Assembly: GCA_002329665.1 (NCBI GenBank)
Contig: DCTV01000042.1
Coordinates: forward strand, 17,897-30,877
Length of the DNA: 12,981 nt
From: Christensenella sp. UBA1431
GTDB taxonomy: Bacteria > Bacillota > Clostridia > Christensenellales > UBA1431
Direction of reading: 5' to 3'
The notes below the pieces were generated by a model. It did no database searches, was not told the origin of the DNA, and saw only the letters and a list, made by a program, of their open reading frames with translations. Of this stretch, positions 7,458-12,981 are shown piece by piece (positions within the stretch are counted from its first letter, which is position 1; each line of letters begins with the position of its first letter). A program made the translations under genes and the position numbers.

Positions 7458-7574
7458 CCCCGCAAAGCCGCAGGCTTTGCGGGGAAGAGGAGGCGCAACG
7501 GAGCGGGGCGAGGAAGACCCGAAACGCGCAGCGTGGAGGGGGTTACGAGCGAAGCGTAGTTTGCTCCGACGAGG
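7458..7574 (-). repeat. 117-base direct repeat, copy 1
   Basis: It matches 7727-7843 at 115 of 117 positions; the differences are T7557 against C7826 and T7565 against G7834. One end is a perfect 12-pair inverted repeat with a three-base loop (7458-7484, arms CCCCGCAAAGCC and GGCTTTGCGGGG). Read on the minus strand this hairpin is the 3' end of the unit and is followed by TTTTT, so it has the form of an intrinsic terminator. Strand is assigned from that reading. No target-site duplication or transposase was seen. Confidence 0.9.
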
Positions 7575-7586
7575 GAGCGTTACGAA

Positions 7587-7642
7587 GAAGCCCCGGAGCG
7601 CGCAGCGCAAAGGGGGTTACGAGCCAAGCGCAGTTTGCTCCG
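7587..7642 (-). repeat. Partial, diverged third copy of the repeat
   Basis: These 56 bases align with the non-hairpin end of the 117-base repeat (copy 1 from about 7512 to 7568) with about eight differences and no gaps. The hairpin end is missing. The core GGGGGTTACGAGC and the CAGTTTGCTCCG end are conserved. It lies just after copy 1 in the same orientation, as if the unit had been partly duplicated or recombined. Confidence 0.75.
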
Positions 7643-7726
7643 TAGCGTGCGAGCTTTTCGCGCTTTTGCACATCCCTCTTGCGAAGCATCACCCCAGCAA
7701 CCCCCGCGAAGCCCTTCCTGAAAAAT

Positions 7727-7843
7727 CCCCGCAAAGCCGCAGGCTTTGCGGGGAAGAGGAGGCGCAACGGAGCGGGGCGAGGAAGACCCGAAACGCGCAG
7801 CGTGGAGGGGGTTACGAGCGAAGCGCAGTTTGCGCCGACGAGG
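7727..7843 (-). repeat. 117-base direct repeat, copy 2
   Basis: It is 269 bases downstream of copy 1 in the same orientation, and nearly identical to it. Its hairpin occupies 7727-7753 and on the minus strand is followed by ATTTTT. The similarity to copy 1 ends at 7843, the base before the -35 hexamer of the plsX promoter. Confidence 0.9.
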
Positions 7844-7872
7844 TTGCATAGTTTGTCAGCGTAGAATATAAT
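7844..7872 (+). promoter_or_regulatory. SigA-type promoter of plsX-acpP-rnc
   Basis: TTGCAT (7844-7849) and a perfect TATAAT (7867-7872) are separated by 17 bases. Initiation near 7879 gives a leader of about 31 bases. I see no sequence that I can identify as a FapR operator, the usual regulator of plsX in Bacillus. Confidence 0.8.
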
Positions 7873-7909
7873 CGAGATATATCATCGTAAGGGAGCGTAA
7901 ACATACGGA

Positions 7910-8929
7910 ATGAAGATAGCAGTCGATGCACACGGGGGAGACCACGCGCCCGGGGAGGTCCTGAAGGGGTGCGCGGCGGCGCTTGAAAGGCACCCGGACC
8001 TGGAGCTCGTCGTGGCGGGGGACGCCGAGGCGGTGGAGGACGGAATGGCGCTGGCGGGCGCCGATGCGGCAAGGGTGAGGGTGATCCATACGACGCAGGT
8101 GGTCTCGATGGCCGAGCCGCCCGTGGCGGCCATCAAGACCAAGAAGGACTCCTCCCTCGTGCGGGCGCTCAGGGCCGTCGCCGACGGCGAGGCGGACGCC
8201 TTCGTTTCGGCTGGGAACACGGGCGCCGTGCTGGCCGGGGCGACCATGATCGTGCGGCGGATAGAAGGGGTGAAGCGGCCAGCGCTCGCGCCCCTGATCC
8301 CGACTAAAAAAGGCACGCCGGTGATGCTCATCGACTGCGGCGCCAACGTGGAGTGCAGGCCGGAGCACCTCGCGCAGTTCGGGCTGATCGGGTCGATCTA
8401 CATGGCCCGCGTGCTGGGCGTAAAAAGCCCGCGCGTCGGGCTCATCAGCAACGGCGCGGAACCTGAAAAAGGGAGCGAGCTCACCAAAGCCGCCTACGGC
8501 CTGCTAAACGAGATGCCGCTCAACTTTTTGGGGAACATCGAGGCGCGGGAGATCAACTCGGGCGACGTGGACGTCGCGGTGTGCGACGGCTTCGTCGGAA
8601 ACGTGGTCCTCAAGCTGACCGAGGGCCTCGCCATGGCGCTGTTCGCGATGATGAAGGGCGAGTTCACGCGCGACCTGCGCTCAAAGGCCGGTGCGCTGCT
8701 GCTAAAACCCGCTTTCAGGCGGATCAGGGCGATGATGGACTACACCGAATACGGCGGCGCGCTGTTCCTGGGCGTAAACGGCGGGGTCGTGAAAGCGCAC
8801 GGGTCGTCGAACGCAAAGGCGTTCGCGGGGGCCATCGGCCAGGCGCGCGAGATGATACAAACCGATGTGGTGGGCGTGATAAAAAGCGGGTTTTCGGAGC
8901 TTGGCCAAAAGGAAACGAAAGGGACTTGA
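7910..8929 (+). CDS. plsX: Phosphate acyltransferase PlsX
   Basis: The 339-residue protein converts acyl-ACP to acyl phosphate, the acyl donor for PlsY in phosphatidic acid synthesis; it acts at the cytosolic face of the membrane. The N-terminus MKIAVDAHGGDHAP is the family signature (normally DAMGGD). It is followed by KTKKDSSLVRAL (about 75-86), SAGNTGAVLAG (about 100-110), LIDCGANVECRPEHL, LISNGAEPEKG, and VAVCDGFVGNVVLKLTEG near 222. Length is normal. The ATG at 7910 opens the signature; a GGGAG site is 14 bases upstream, rather far. In many Bacillota plsX is grouped with fabD, fabG and acpP; here only acpP follows, 24 bases later. It shares a promoter with acpP and rnc. Confidence 0.96.
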   Translation: MKIAVDAHGGDHAPGEVLKGCAAALERHPDLELVVAGDAEAVEDGMALAGADAARVRVIHTTQVVSMAEPPVAAIKTKKDSSLVRALRAVADGEADAFVSAGNTGAVLAGATMIVRRIEGVKRPALAPLIPTKKGTPVMLIDCGANVECRPEHLAQFGLIGSIYMARVLGVKSPRVGLISNGAEPEKGSELTKAAYGLLNEMPLNFLGNIEAREINSGDVDVAVCDGFVGNVVLKLTEGLAMALFAMMKGEFTRDLRSKAGALLLKPAFRRIRAMMDYTEYGGALFLGVNGGVVKAHGSSNAKAFAGAIGQAREMIQTDVVGVIKSGFSELGQKETKGT

Positions 8930-8953
8930 ACGAATTCGGAAAGGATATGAGGT

Positions 8954-9181
8954 ATGGAATTTGAAAGGATTCGCAGGCTTGTCGCCGCACAACTCAACGT
9001 CGACGAGGAATCTATTACGATGGAAACGGACCTCATAAAGGACCTGAAAGCGGATTCCCTGGACATCGTCGAGCTCATCATGGACGTGGAAAGCGAGTTC
9101 GGCATCGAGATTTCCGACGAGGACCTGCCCGGCGTCAACACCGTCGGGGAGATCGTGCAGTACCTCAAGGCGCATAAGTAG
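8954..9181 (+). CDS. acpP: Acyl carrier protein
   Basis: The 75-residue acidic four-helix protein carries the phosphopantetheine attachment motif DSLDIVEL with Ser35 as the modified residue. It holds growing acyl chains for fatty acid synthesis and delivers them to PlsX, encoded just upstream. A GGAAAGG ribosome binding site lies nine bases before the ATG. The 24-base gap to plsX and the 47-base gap to rnc suggest one operon. Length and motif placement are those of a primary metabolic ACP, and no secondary-metabolism synthase is nearby. Confidence 0.96.
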   Translation: MEFERIRRLVAAQLNVDEESITMETDLIKDLKADSLDIVELIMDVESEFGIEISDEDLPGVNTVGEIVQYLKAHK

Positions 9182-9185
9182 GCAT

Positions 9186-9220
9186 CCTTATCGGCTGCGG
9201 GAGGAAAATAAGCGGTAAGG
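9186..9220 (+). promoter_or_regulatory. Leader hairpin pairing with the rnc ribosome binding site
   Basis: CCTTATCG (9186-9193) can pair over eight positions (one T-G) with CGGTAAGG (9213-9220), leaving a 19-base loop. The 3' arm includes part of the rnc TAAGGAG site (9216-9222). It could limit rnc translation; whether it forms in the operon transcript is not known. Confidence 0.35.
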
Positions 9221-9228
9221 AGAGAAAC

Positions 9229-9936
9229 ATGGCCTTCCATTTATCATCAGAAGCGCAGCGTGAAGCGTTCGAGGCGAAAATCGGGTACAGGTTCAAAGAC
9301 GCCGTGCTCCTTTCGACCGCGTTCACGCACTGCTCTGCGGTCCAGAACGGCGGCGAAGGACCGGGGCACAACCAGCGGCTCGAGTTCCTCGGCGACGCGG
9401 TACTGGAGATGTGCATCAGCGAGCATCTCTATCTCGGATTCCCCGAGATGCCGGAAGGACGGCTCACGAAGCTGCGGGCAGGCATCGTCTCCGAGGGCGC
9501 GCTGGCGGCCGCCGCCGGGAAGCTGTCGCTCGGCGCGCACCTGGTGATCGGCAGGGGGGAAGAGCTTACGGGAGGCCGGGAAAAGCCCTCCATCCTGGCC
9601 GACGCTTTTGAGGCGCTGATCGGGGCGGTATACCTCGACGGCGGGCTCAATAGCGCCCGCCGTTTCGTGCTGCGCTTCCTCGGCGATCAGATCACCGAAG
9701 CGGTCGAAGCGGGGGGCATACGCGATTTTAAGACCGAACTCCAGGAGGCGGCGCACCGGGCGGGCCTCGGGGAGTGCAGCTACAGGACGGCCTGTGAGAC
9801 GGGGCCCGACCACCGCAAGGAATTCGTCGTACAGGTGCTCATAGGCGACGAAGTACGGGGCGAAGGCGGCGGGCAGAGCAAGAAGGCGGCGGAACAGCAG
9901 GCGGCGCGGGCCGCCCTCATGCGCCTGCATCTCTGA
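9229..9936 (+). CDS. rnc: Ribonuclease III
   Basis: The 235-residue protein cuts double-stranded RNA, including rRNA precursors. The nuclease domain holds the signature QRLEFLGDAVLEM (residues 49-61) with catalytic Glu52 and Asp56, and the second acidic pair Asp125 and Glu128 in ILADAFEALIGAVYLDGG. The usual first Glu of ERLEFLGD, a dimer-interface residue rather than a metal ligand, is Gln49 here. The C-terminal double-stranded-RNA-binding domain starts near residue 165 (DFKTELQE) and ends with QSKKAAEQQAARAAL. The ATG at 9229 has a TAAGGAG site six bases upstream. It follows acpP as in many Bacillota, but smc and ftsY, the frequent next genes, are replaced by yebC. Confidence 0.96.
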   Translation: MAFHLSSEAQREAFEAKIGYRFKDAVLLSTAFTHCSAVQNGGEGPGHNQRLEFLGDAVLEMCISEHLYLGFPEMPEGRLTKLRAGIVSEGALAAAAGKLSLGAHLVIGRGEELTGGREKPSILADAFEALIGAVYLDGGLNSARRFVLRFLGDQITEAVEAGGIRDFKTELQEAAHRAGLGECSYRTACETGPDHRKEFVVQVLIGDEVRGEGGGQSKKAAEQQAARAALMRLHL

Positions 9937-9964
9937 CGCGCCGCGGGGAAGTAAGGGGGTTAGC

Positions 9965-10687
9965 ATGTCCGGTCATTCGAAGTGGGCCAACATCAAACAT
10001 AAAAAAGAGAAGACGGACGCGCAGCGGGGCAAGATCTTCACCAAGATCGGCCGCGAGATCGCCATCGCGGTGAAGGAAGGCGGGAGCGACCCGGACAACA
10101 ACTCGAAGCTGCGCGACGTCATCGCGAAGGCGAAGGCGAACAACATGCCGGGCGACACGATATTAAGGAGCATCAAGAAGGCCGCGGGCGAGCTGGGGAA
10201 CGTCAACTACGAAGAGGTGATATACGAGGGATACGCGCCGGGCGGCGTGGCGCTGATCGTGCGCGCGGTGACCGACAACCGCAACCGCACGGCGGGGGAG
10301 ATGCGTTACATCTTCGACAAAGCGGGCGGTTCGCTGGCCGGGGCGGGCTGCGTGAGCTGGATGTTCGAACGCATGGGCGTTATCGTGATCGAGCGCACGC
10401 CGGAAACGGACGAGGACGAGATCATGATGGAAGCGCTGGAGGCGGGCGCCACGGACGTCGTCGCGTCGGACGACTATTTCGAGGTGAGGACCGAACCCGC
10501 GGAGTTCTCCGGGGTTCGCGAGCGTTTCGAAGCGCTCGGCCTCGGCCTGGTCTCGGCCGGGATCACGCTCGTTCCGCAGACGACGGTGCCCGTGCCCGAA
10601 GAGGCCGCAGACAACCTTAACGCCATCATCGAACGGCTGGAGGACAACGACGACGTGCAGGAAGTCACTTCCAACGCACAGGCTTAG
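9965..10687 (+). CDS. yebC: YebC/PmpR (TACO1) family protein
   Basis: The 240-residue protein has the family start SGHSKWANIKHKKEKTDAQRGK (broken here as SGHSKWANIKHKK then EKTDAQRGK), followed by GGSDPDNNSKLRDVIAKAKANNMP, a central GYAPGGVALIVRAVTDNRNRT block in two parts, and the GGSLAGAGCVSWMFERMG region. It was long annotated as a transcriptional regulator. Work on bacterial YebC proteins and mitochondrial TACO1 supports a role in translation, helping ribosomes through proline-rich stretches. A GTAAGGGGG site lies just before the ATG at 9965. It is 28 bases from rnc and probably cotranscribed with it. In many Clostridia yebC precedes a BofC-domain gene and the ruv genes; the BofC-like gene is present here but ruvCAB are not. 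Confidence 0.95.
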   Translation: MSGHSKWANIKHKKEKTDAQRGKIFTKIGREIAIAVKEGGSDPDNNSKLRDVIAKAKANNMPGDTILRSIKKAAGELGNVNYEEVIYEGYAPGGVALIVRAVTDNRNRTAGEMRYIFDKAGGSLAGAGCVSWMFERMGVIVIERTPETDEDEIMMEALEAGATDVVASDDYFEVRTEPAEFSGVRERFEALGLGLVSAGITLVPQTTVPVPEEAADNLNAIIERLEDNDDVQEVTSNAQA

Positions 10688-10790
10688 GACCGGCCTGTCG
10701 GCCGTCGAAAGCGCACGGCGAACAGTTAATGTATATCCTTCGGCCGACGAGGGAACACTCCCTACAGGGTAACGCTTGGAGGGATGCCCC
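10688..10790 (+). other. Gap between yebC and the BofC-like gene, with GC-rich inverted repeats
   Basis: GTCGGCC near 10696 can pair with GGCCGAC near 10742, and a local CGGCC/GGCCG hairpin sits just after the yebC stop. No T-run follows, so I do not call a terminator. I found no convincing SigA promoter. Confidence 0.35.
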
Positions 10791-11414
10791 TTGTTCAACG
10801 GGCTGAAGAGCCTGAAAAAGGCAAAATACCTGTACTTGGCCCTGGGGCTGGTCGCGGTCGTCGGGCTGGGCTTCGCGCTGGGCAGCATACGCACGAGAGA
10901 GAATAGCGCATCGCGGCCTACGCCGTATGCCAAGGAGCAAGCCGCCGCCACCGACGAGAGGGCAGTCGGCCGGCACGCGGGCGAGTCGCTATCAGAAGCG
11001 CAGAACAAGCCTGTCATCACCGGGGATACCCTCGTACACTACGAATACGTCTACGAGTTGTGCAGCCATATATATCAGGAAGACAAAGCTGCGGGCAAGG
11101 AAATGGTCGGGCTGGACGCCGAGGGACTCGCCAGGCTGTTTCCCGACGCGATTTCGACATCGATCGACAGCGACGGGGCGCACGTAAAGCTATCCATCGA
11201 CCAGGTCTGCCCGCAGCACGTTATGCTCAGGCTCGAAGGCGACAAATGCGTGATCTACCGCAACGTGCTCGGGACGGACACGATGCAGGCGCAGCAGGAA
11301 TTCACGATCGACACGCGCAAGTGGGACGGCGAATGGACGCAGTCGCTAGAGGACGGCATCATTTTCGACAGCGTGGAGGAACTCGAATCCTTCGTGGAGG
11401 ACATGGAAAGCTGA
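10791..11414 (+). CDS. Membrane-anchored protein with a BofC C-terminal-like domain
   Basis: The preferred start is a TTG at 10791, seven bases after GGAGGG (10778-10783), giving 207 residues (MFNGLKSLKKAK). An upstream in-frame TTG at 10776 lies within the ribosome binding site and is unlikely. After a short basic N-terminus there is one membrane segment (about 13-31). A flexible polar linker follows to about 70. The C-terminal domain ends in DGIIFDSVEELESFVEDMES, in the style of the GI-x-EEL-x-LEDxES end of BofC C-terminal domains. BofC in Bacillus is a forespore-secreted inhibitor of SpoIVB that delays SigK activation. Here the N-terminal BofC domain is replaced by a membrane anchor, so the same role cannot be assumed. 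The domain should face outside the membrane. Placement after yebC matches many Clostridia. It has three cysteines and no catalytic motif. Confidence 0.72.
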   Translation: MFNGLKSLKKAKYLYLALGLVAVVGLGFALGSIRTRENSASRPTPYAKEQAAATDERAVGRHAGESLSEAQNKPVITGDTLVHYEYVYELCSHIYQEDKAAGKEMVGLDAEGLARLFPDAISTSIDSDGAHVKLSIDQVCPQHVMLRLEGDKCVIYRNVLGTDTMQAQQEFTIDTRKWDGEWTQSLEDGIIFDSVEELESFVEDMES

Positions 11415-11419
11415 GCCGG

Positions 11420-11449
11420 TTGACGGTCGCCGCAGAAAAAGGATATAAT
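11420..11449 (+). promoter_or_regulatory. SigA-type promoter of proA
   Basis: TTGACG (11420-11425) and a perfect TATAAT (11444-11449) are separated by 18 bases. The -35 begins six bases after the BofC-like stop codon. Initiation would fall near 11456, inside the 5' arm of the hairpin described next. Confidence 0.75.
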
Positions 11450-11485
11450 CTCCCCAGCAAATCATTTGCCCGGGGAGGTTTTTTT
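11450..11485 (+). terminator. Terminator-type hairpin enclosing the proA ribosome binding site
   Basis: CTCCCC (11450-11455) pairs with GGGGAG (11472-11477), and GCAAA (11457-11461) with TTTGC (11465-11469), around a three-base loop with one small internal bulge. After one G there are seven T residues (11479-11485), then the proA ATG. This is the form of an intrinsic terminator. The 3' arm contains the GGGGAGG ribosome binding site of proA, so folding would also hide it. Confidence 0.7.
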
Positions 11486-12730
11486 ATGGAGCATGTACGA
11501 GCGAAGGCGCTCTCGGCCAGGGCGGCGGCCCCTCTGGTCGCGGCGATGAACACGAACGAAAAAAACGGCGTGCTCGAGGCGATGGCCGACGCGCTGATGA
11601 GGGAAAAGGACGCGATCCTTGCAAAGAACGCAAAGGACCTCGAACGCGCGAAGGCCAAGGGCACGTCCAAGGCGATGCTCGACCGCCTCGCGCTCAACGA
11701 GGGGCGCATCGCGGGCATGGCCGAGGGTCTCGTTGACCTGACGTCCCTTCCCGACCCGGTCGGGGAAGTCGTCTCGATGTGGGTGCGCCCCAACGGCCTG
11801 CGCATCGGGCAGCAGCGTGTTCCCATGGGCGTGGTCGGCATCATCTACGAGGCCAGGCCCAACGTGACGGCGGACGCCATCGGCCTTTGCATCAAGTCCG
11901 GCAACGCCGTGATACTAAGGGGCGGGTCCGAGGCGATCGATTCGAATATAGCGATCGTCCGGGTGATGGAGGAAGCAGCGAATAAGGCCGGCCTCCCCGC
12001 AGGGGCGATCCAGCTCATCGACGACACGTCGAGGGAGGCTGCGAAGGCGCTGATGAGGATGAACGGCGTCGTCGACGTGCTCATCCCCCGCGGCGGCGCG
12101 GGGCTGATACGGTCGGTCGTGGAGAACGCCACGGTGCCGGTGATCGAGACGGGCCTCGGGAACTGCCACGTGTACGTGGACGCGCTGGCCGACTTCGACA
12201 TGGCCAGGGCCATCGTCATCAACGCGAAGACCCACAGGCCCGCCGTCTGCAACGCGTGCGAGACGGTGCTGGTCGCTAAAGACATCGCCGAAGGGTTTTT
12301 GCCCGGCTGCCTGGAGGCGCTGCGCGACCTGGGGGTCGAGGTCCGCGGCTGCCCCGAGACGAAGCGGCTGGCGCCCTGGGTCACCCCCGCGACCGACGAG
12401 GACTACGCCACGGAGTACCTCGACTACATACTGGCCGTGAAGGTCGTTAAAGGGCTGGACGAGGCGATCGCCCACATAAACCGGTACGGGACCGGGCACT
12501 CCGAGGCGATCGTGACCAACGGTTACGCCCAGGCGCAGGCGTTTTTGCAGCGCGTCGACGCGGCGGCCGTGTACGTGAACGCGTCCACGCGTTTCACCGA
12601 CGGCGGCGAATTCGGGTTCGGCGCGGAACTCGGCATCAGCACGCAGAAGCTCCACGCCCGCGGGCCGATGGGCCTGAAGGAACTCACCACCATCAAATAC
12701 ATCATATACGGCAACGGGCAGATACGCTGA
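11486..12730 (+). CDS. proA: Gamma-glutamyl phosphate reductase
   Basis: The 414-residue protein reduces gamma-glutamyl phosphate to glutamate semialdehyde with NADPH, the second step of proline synthesis. It is a member of the aldehyde dehydrogenase superfamily, with catalytic Cys255 in THRPAVCNACETVLV. Other family blocks are VPMGVVGIIYEARPNVTADA (about 112-131), SGNAVILRGGSEA (about 138-150), IPRGGAGLI, VIETGLGNCHVYVD and NASTRFTDGGEFGFGAELGI near the C-terminus. The frame is open far upstream, but similarity begins at the ATG at 11486, which has a GGGGAGG site seven to eight bases before it. ProB, which makes its substrate, is not in the window. It has its own promoter and a terminator-like hairpin in front. 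Confidence 0.96.
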   Translation: MEHVRAKALSARAAAPLVAAMNTNEKNGVLEAMADALMREKDAILAKNAKDLERAKAKGTSKAMLDRLALNEGRIAGMAEGLVDLTSLPDPVGEVVSMWVRPNGLRIGQQRVPMGVVGIIYEARPNVTADAIGLCIKSGNAVILRGGSEAIDSNIAIVRVMEEAANKAGLPAGAIQLIDDTSREAAKALMRMNGVVDVLIPRGGAGLIRSVVENATVPVIETGLGNCHVYVDALADFDMARAIVINAKTHRPAVCNACETVLVAKDIAEGFLPGCLEALRDLGVEVRGCPETKRLAPWVTPATDEDYATEYLDYILAVKVVKGLDEAIAHINRYGTGHSEAIVTNGYAQAQAFLQRVDAAAVYVNASTRFTDGGEFGFGAELGISTQKLHARGPMGLKELTTIKYIIYGNGQIR

Positions 12731-12732
12731 GA

Positions 12733-12768
12733 GCGCCCCGGACCGGCCGGAGCGACGGCGCGTTTGTT
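12733..12768 (+). terminator. Possible weak terminator after proA
   Basis: GCGCC (about 12733-12737) can pair with GGCGC (about 12757-12761), with inner CCGG/CCGG pairing, followed by GTTTGTTT. The stem is short and the T-run interrupted, so the call is weak. Confidence 0.3.
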
Positions 12769-12839
12769 TCGTGTTGCCCGAAAACGGAAAAGAAGCCAGG
12801 CCGAGACATCTTATGCGATTACAGAAAGGCGGAAGAAAC

Positions 12840-12981
12840 ATGGCGGTAGTATACACAGAAATGAAGGACCGCGCCGCGATCATCACGGGCGGGGCGGGAG
12901 GACTGGGGAGCCAGGCGGCGTTCAAGCTCGGGGAGAGCGGCGCGAAAGTGCTGGTCGCCGACGCGGCCGGGGACGCCGTGG
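12840..12981 (+). CDS. Short-chain dehydrogenase/reductase (3' end outside window)
   Basis: Only the first 47 codons are present. They show the N-terminal Rossmann motif of short-chain dehydrogenases, TGGAGGLG at residues 16-23 (TGxxxGxG pattern), after a first beta-strand (RAAIIT). The second strand ends with Asp41 (KVLVAD), and an acidic residue there usually means NAD(H) rather than NADP(H). The catalytic Ser-Tyr-Lys residues would lie beyond the window, so the substrate is unknown. The ATG at 12840 has an AAGGCGGA site upstream. A later in-frame ATG (residue 8) is less well placed. Gap to proA is 109 bases. Confidence 0.85.
   Translation, partial: MAVVYTEMKDRAAIITGGAGGLGSQAAFKLGESGAKVLVADAAGDAV

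Larger units (their letters stand above)
7115..7909. other. Long stretch without a convincing gene: hairpins, repeats, plsX promoter
   Basis: Between the rpmF terminator and plsX I find no frame that resembles a protein or that has a good start site. Contents in order are: a GGGAAG/CTTCCC hairpin (about 7117-7134); a minus-strand terminator (7196-7228); a mixed stretch to about 7330; then a C- and G-rich tract with scattered GCAAAGCC motifs; two 117-base direct repeats with a partial copy between them; and the plsX promoter. Open frames exist on both strands of the repeats because they are GC-rich, but these cross hairpins and terminators and lack ribosome binding sites. Confidence 0.75.

Noticed and set aside
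7076..7645. A 189-codon plus-strand open frame after rpmF
   Set aside because: It crosses the rpmF terminator, a second hairpin and the repeats, has no ribosome binding site or recognisable domain, and its composition follows the GC-rich repeats.
7458..7753. Repeats considered as a CRISPR array
   Set aside because: Units are 117 bases, only two full copies exist, the spacing is irregular and no cas gene is near.
7263..7849. Minus-strand frames across both repeats with nearly the same peptide (…FARNPLHAARFG…)
   Set aside because: The peptide is shared only because the DNA is nearly identical, and the frames differ between copies. The terminator-like hairpins lie within them and no start site is visible. 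Kept as a DNA repeat, not a protein family.
9373..9399. RNase III with Gln instead of the first Glu of ERLEFLGD as a possibly inactive enzyme
   Set aside because: The metal-binding Glu52, Asp56, Asp125 and Glu128 are all present. The changed position is at the dimer interface and tolerates variation.
11060..11485. N-terminal extension of proA (open frame from 11060)
   Set aside because: It overlaps the BofC-like gene in another frame and crosses the proA promoter and hairpin. ProA similarity and the ribosome binding site place the start at 11486.

Overview
The window looks like core chromosome of a high-GC, spore-forming relative of the Clostridia (Bacillota). Three things point there: the order ylbJ, ylbK, tmcAL (ylbM), ylbN/yceD, rpmF follows the Bacillus ylb cluster with ylbL missing; two proteins belong to sporulation-linked families (YlbJ and a BofC C-terminal-domain protein); and the genes have strong G-rich Shine-Dalgarno sites and near-consensus SigA promoters. 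I cannot name a species. I see no rRNA, tRNA, CRISPR array, phage or transposase gene.

Layout. Positions 1-449 (minus) hold a truncated MtnX-like HAD phosphatase with its own promoter. 548-1690 (minus) is YlbJ, and 1740-2549 (plus) a divergent patatin-like esterase (YlbK). 2604-3839 (minus) is TmcAL, the acetate-using tRNA(Met) cytidine acetate ligase. 4078-6295 (plus) is the pta-ackA acetate operon, divergent from tmcAL. 6350-7074 is yceD (DUF177)-rpmF, driven by a promoter that begins on the ackA stop codon and closed by an intrinsic terminator. 7115-7843 is about 730 bases without a convincing gene. It holds two 117-base direct repeats that differ at two positions, a third partial copy, decayed copies of one motif, and three minus-strand terminator-like hairpins. 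7910-9936 is plsX-acpP-rnc, with a strong promoter that starts at the base after the last repeat. 9965-11414 is yebC plus a membrane-anchored BofC-like protein. 11486-12730 is proA, whose promoter, ribosome binding site and a terminator-type hairpin overlap. 12840 to the end is the start of a short-chain dehydrogenase.

Function. Pta and AckA interconvert acetyl-CoA, acetyl phosphate and acetate with ATP formation, and the neighbouring TmcAL consumes acetate and ATP to modify a tRNA. YceD, L32, RNase III and YebC concern ribosome, RNA and translation; PlsX and ACP feed phospholipid synthesis. Most of this is ordinary, well-conserved housekeeping. The parts most worth a second look are the repeat region between rpmF and plsX and the compact regulatory overlap in front of proA.
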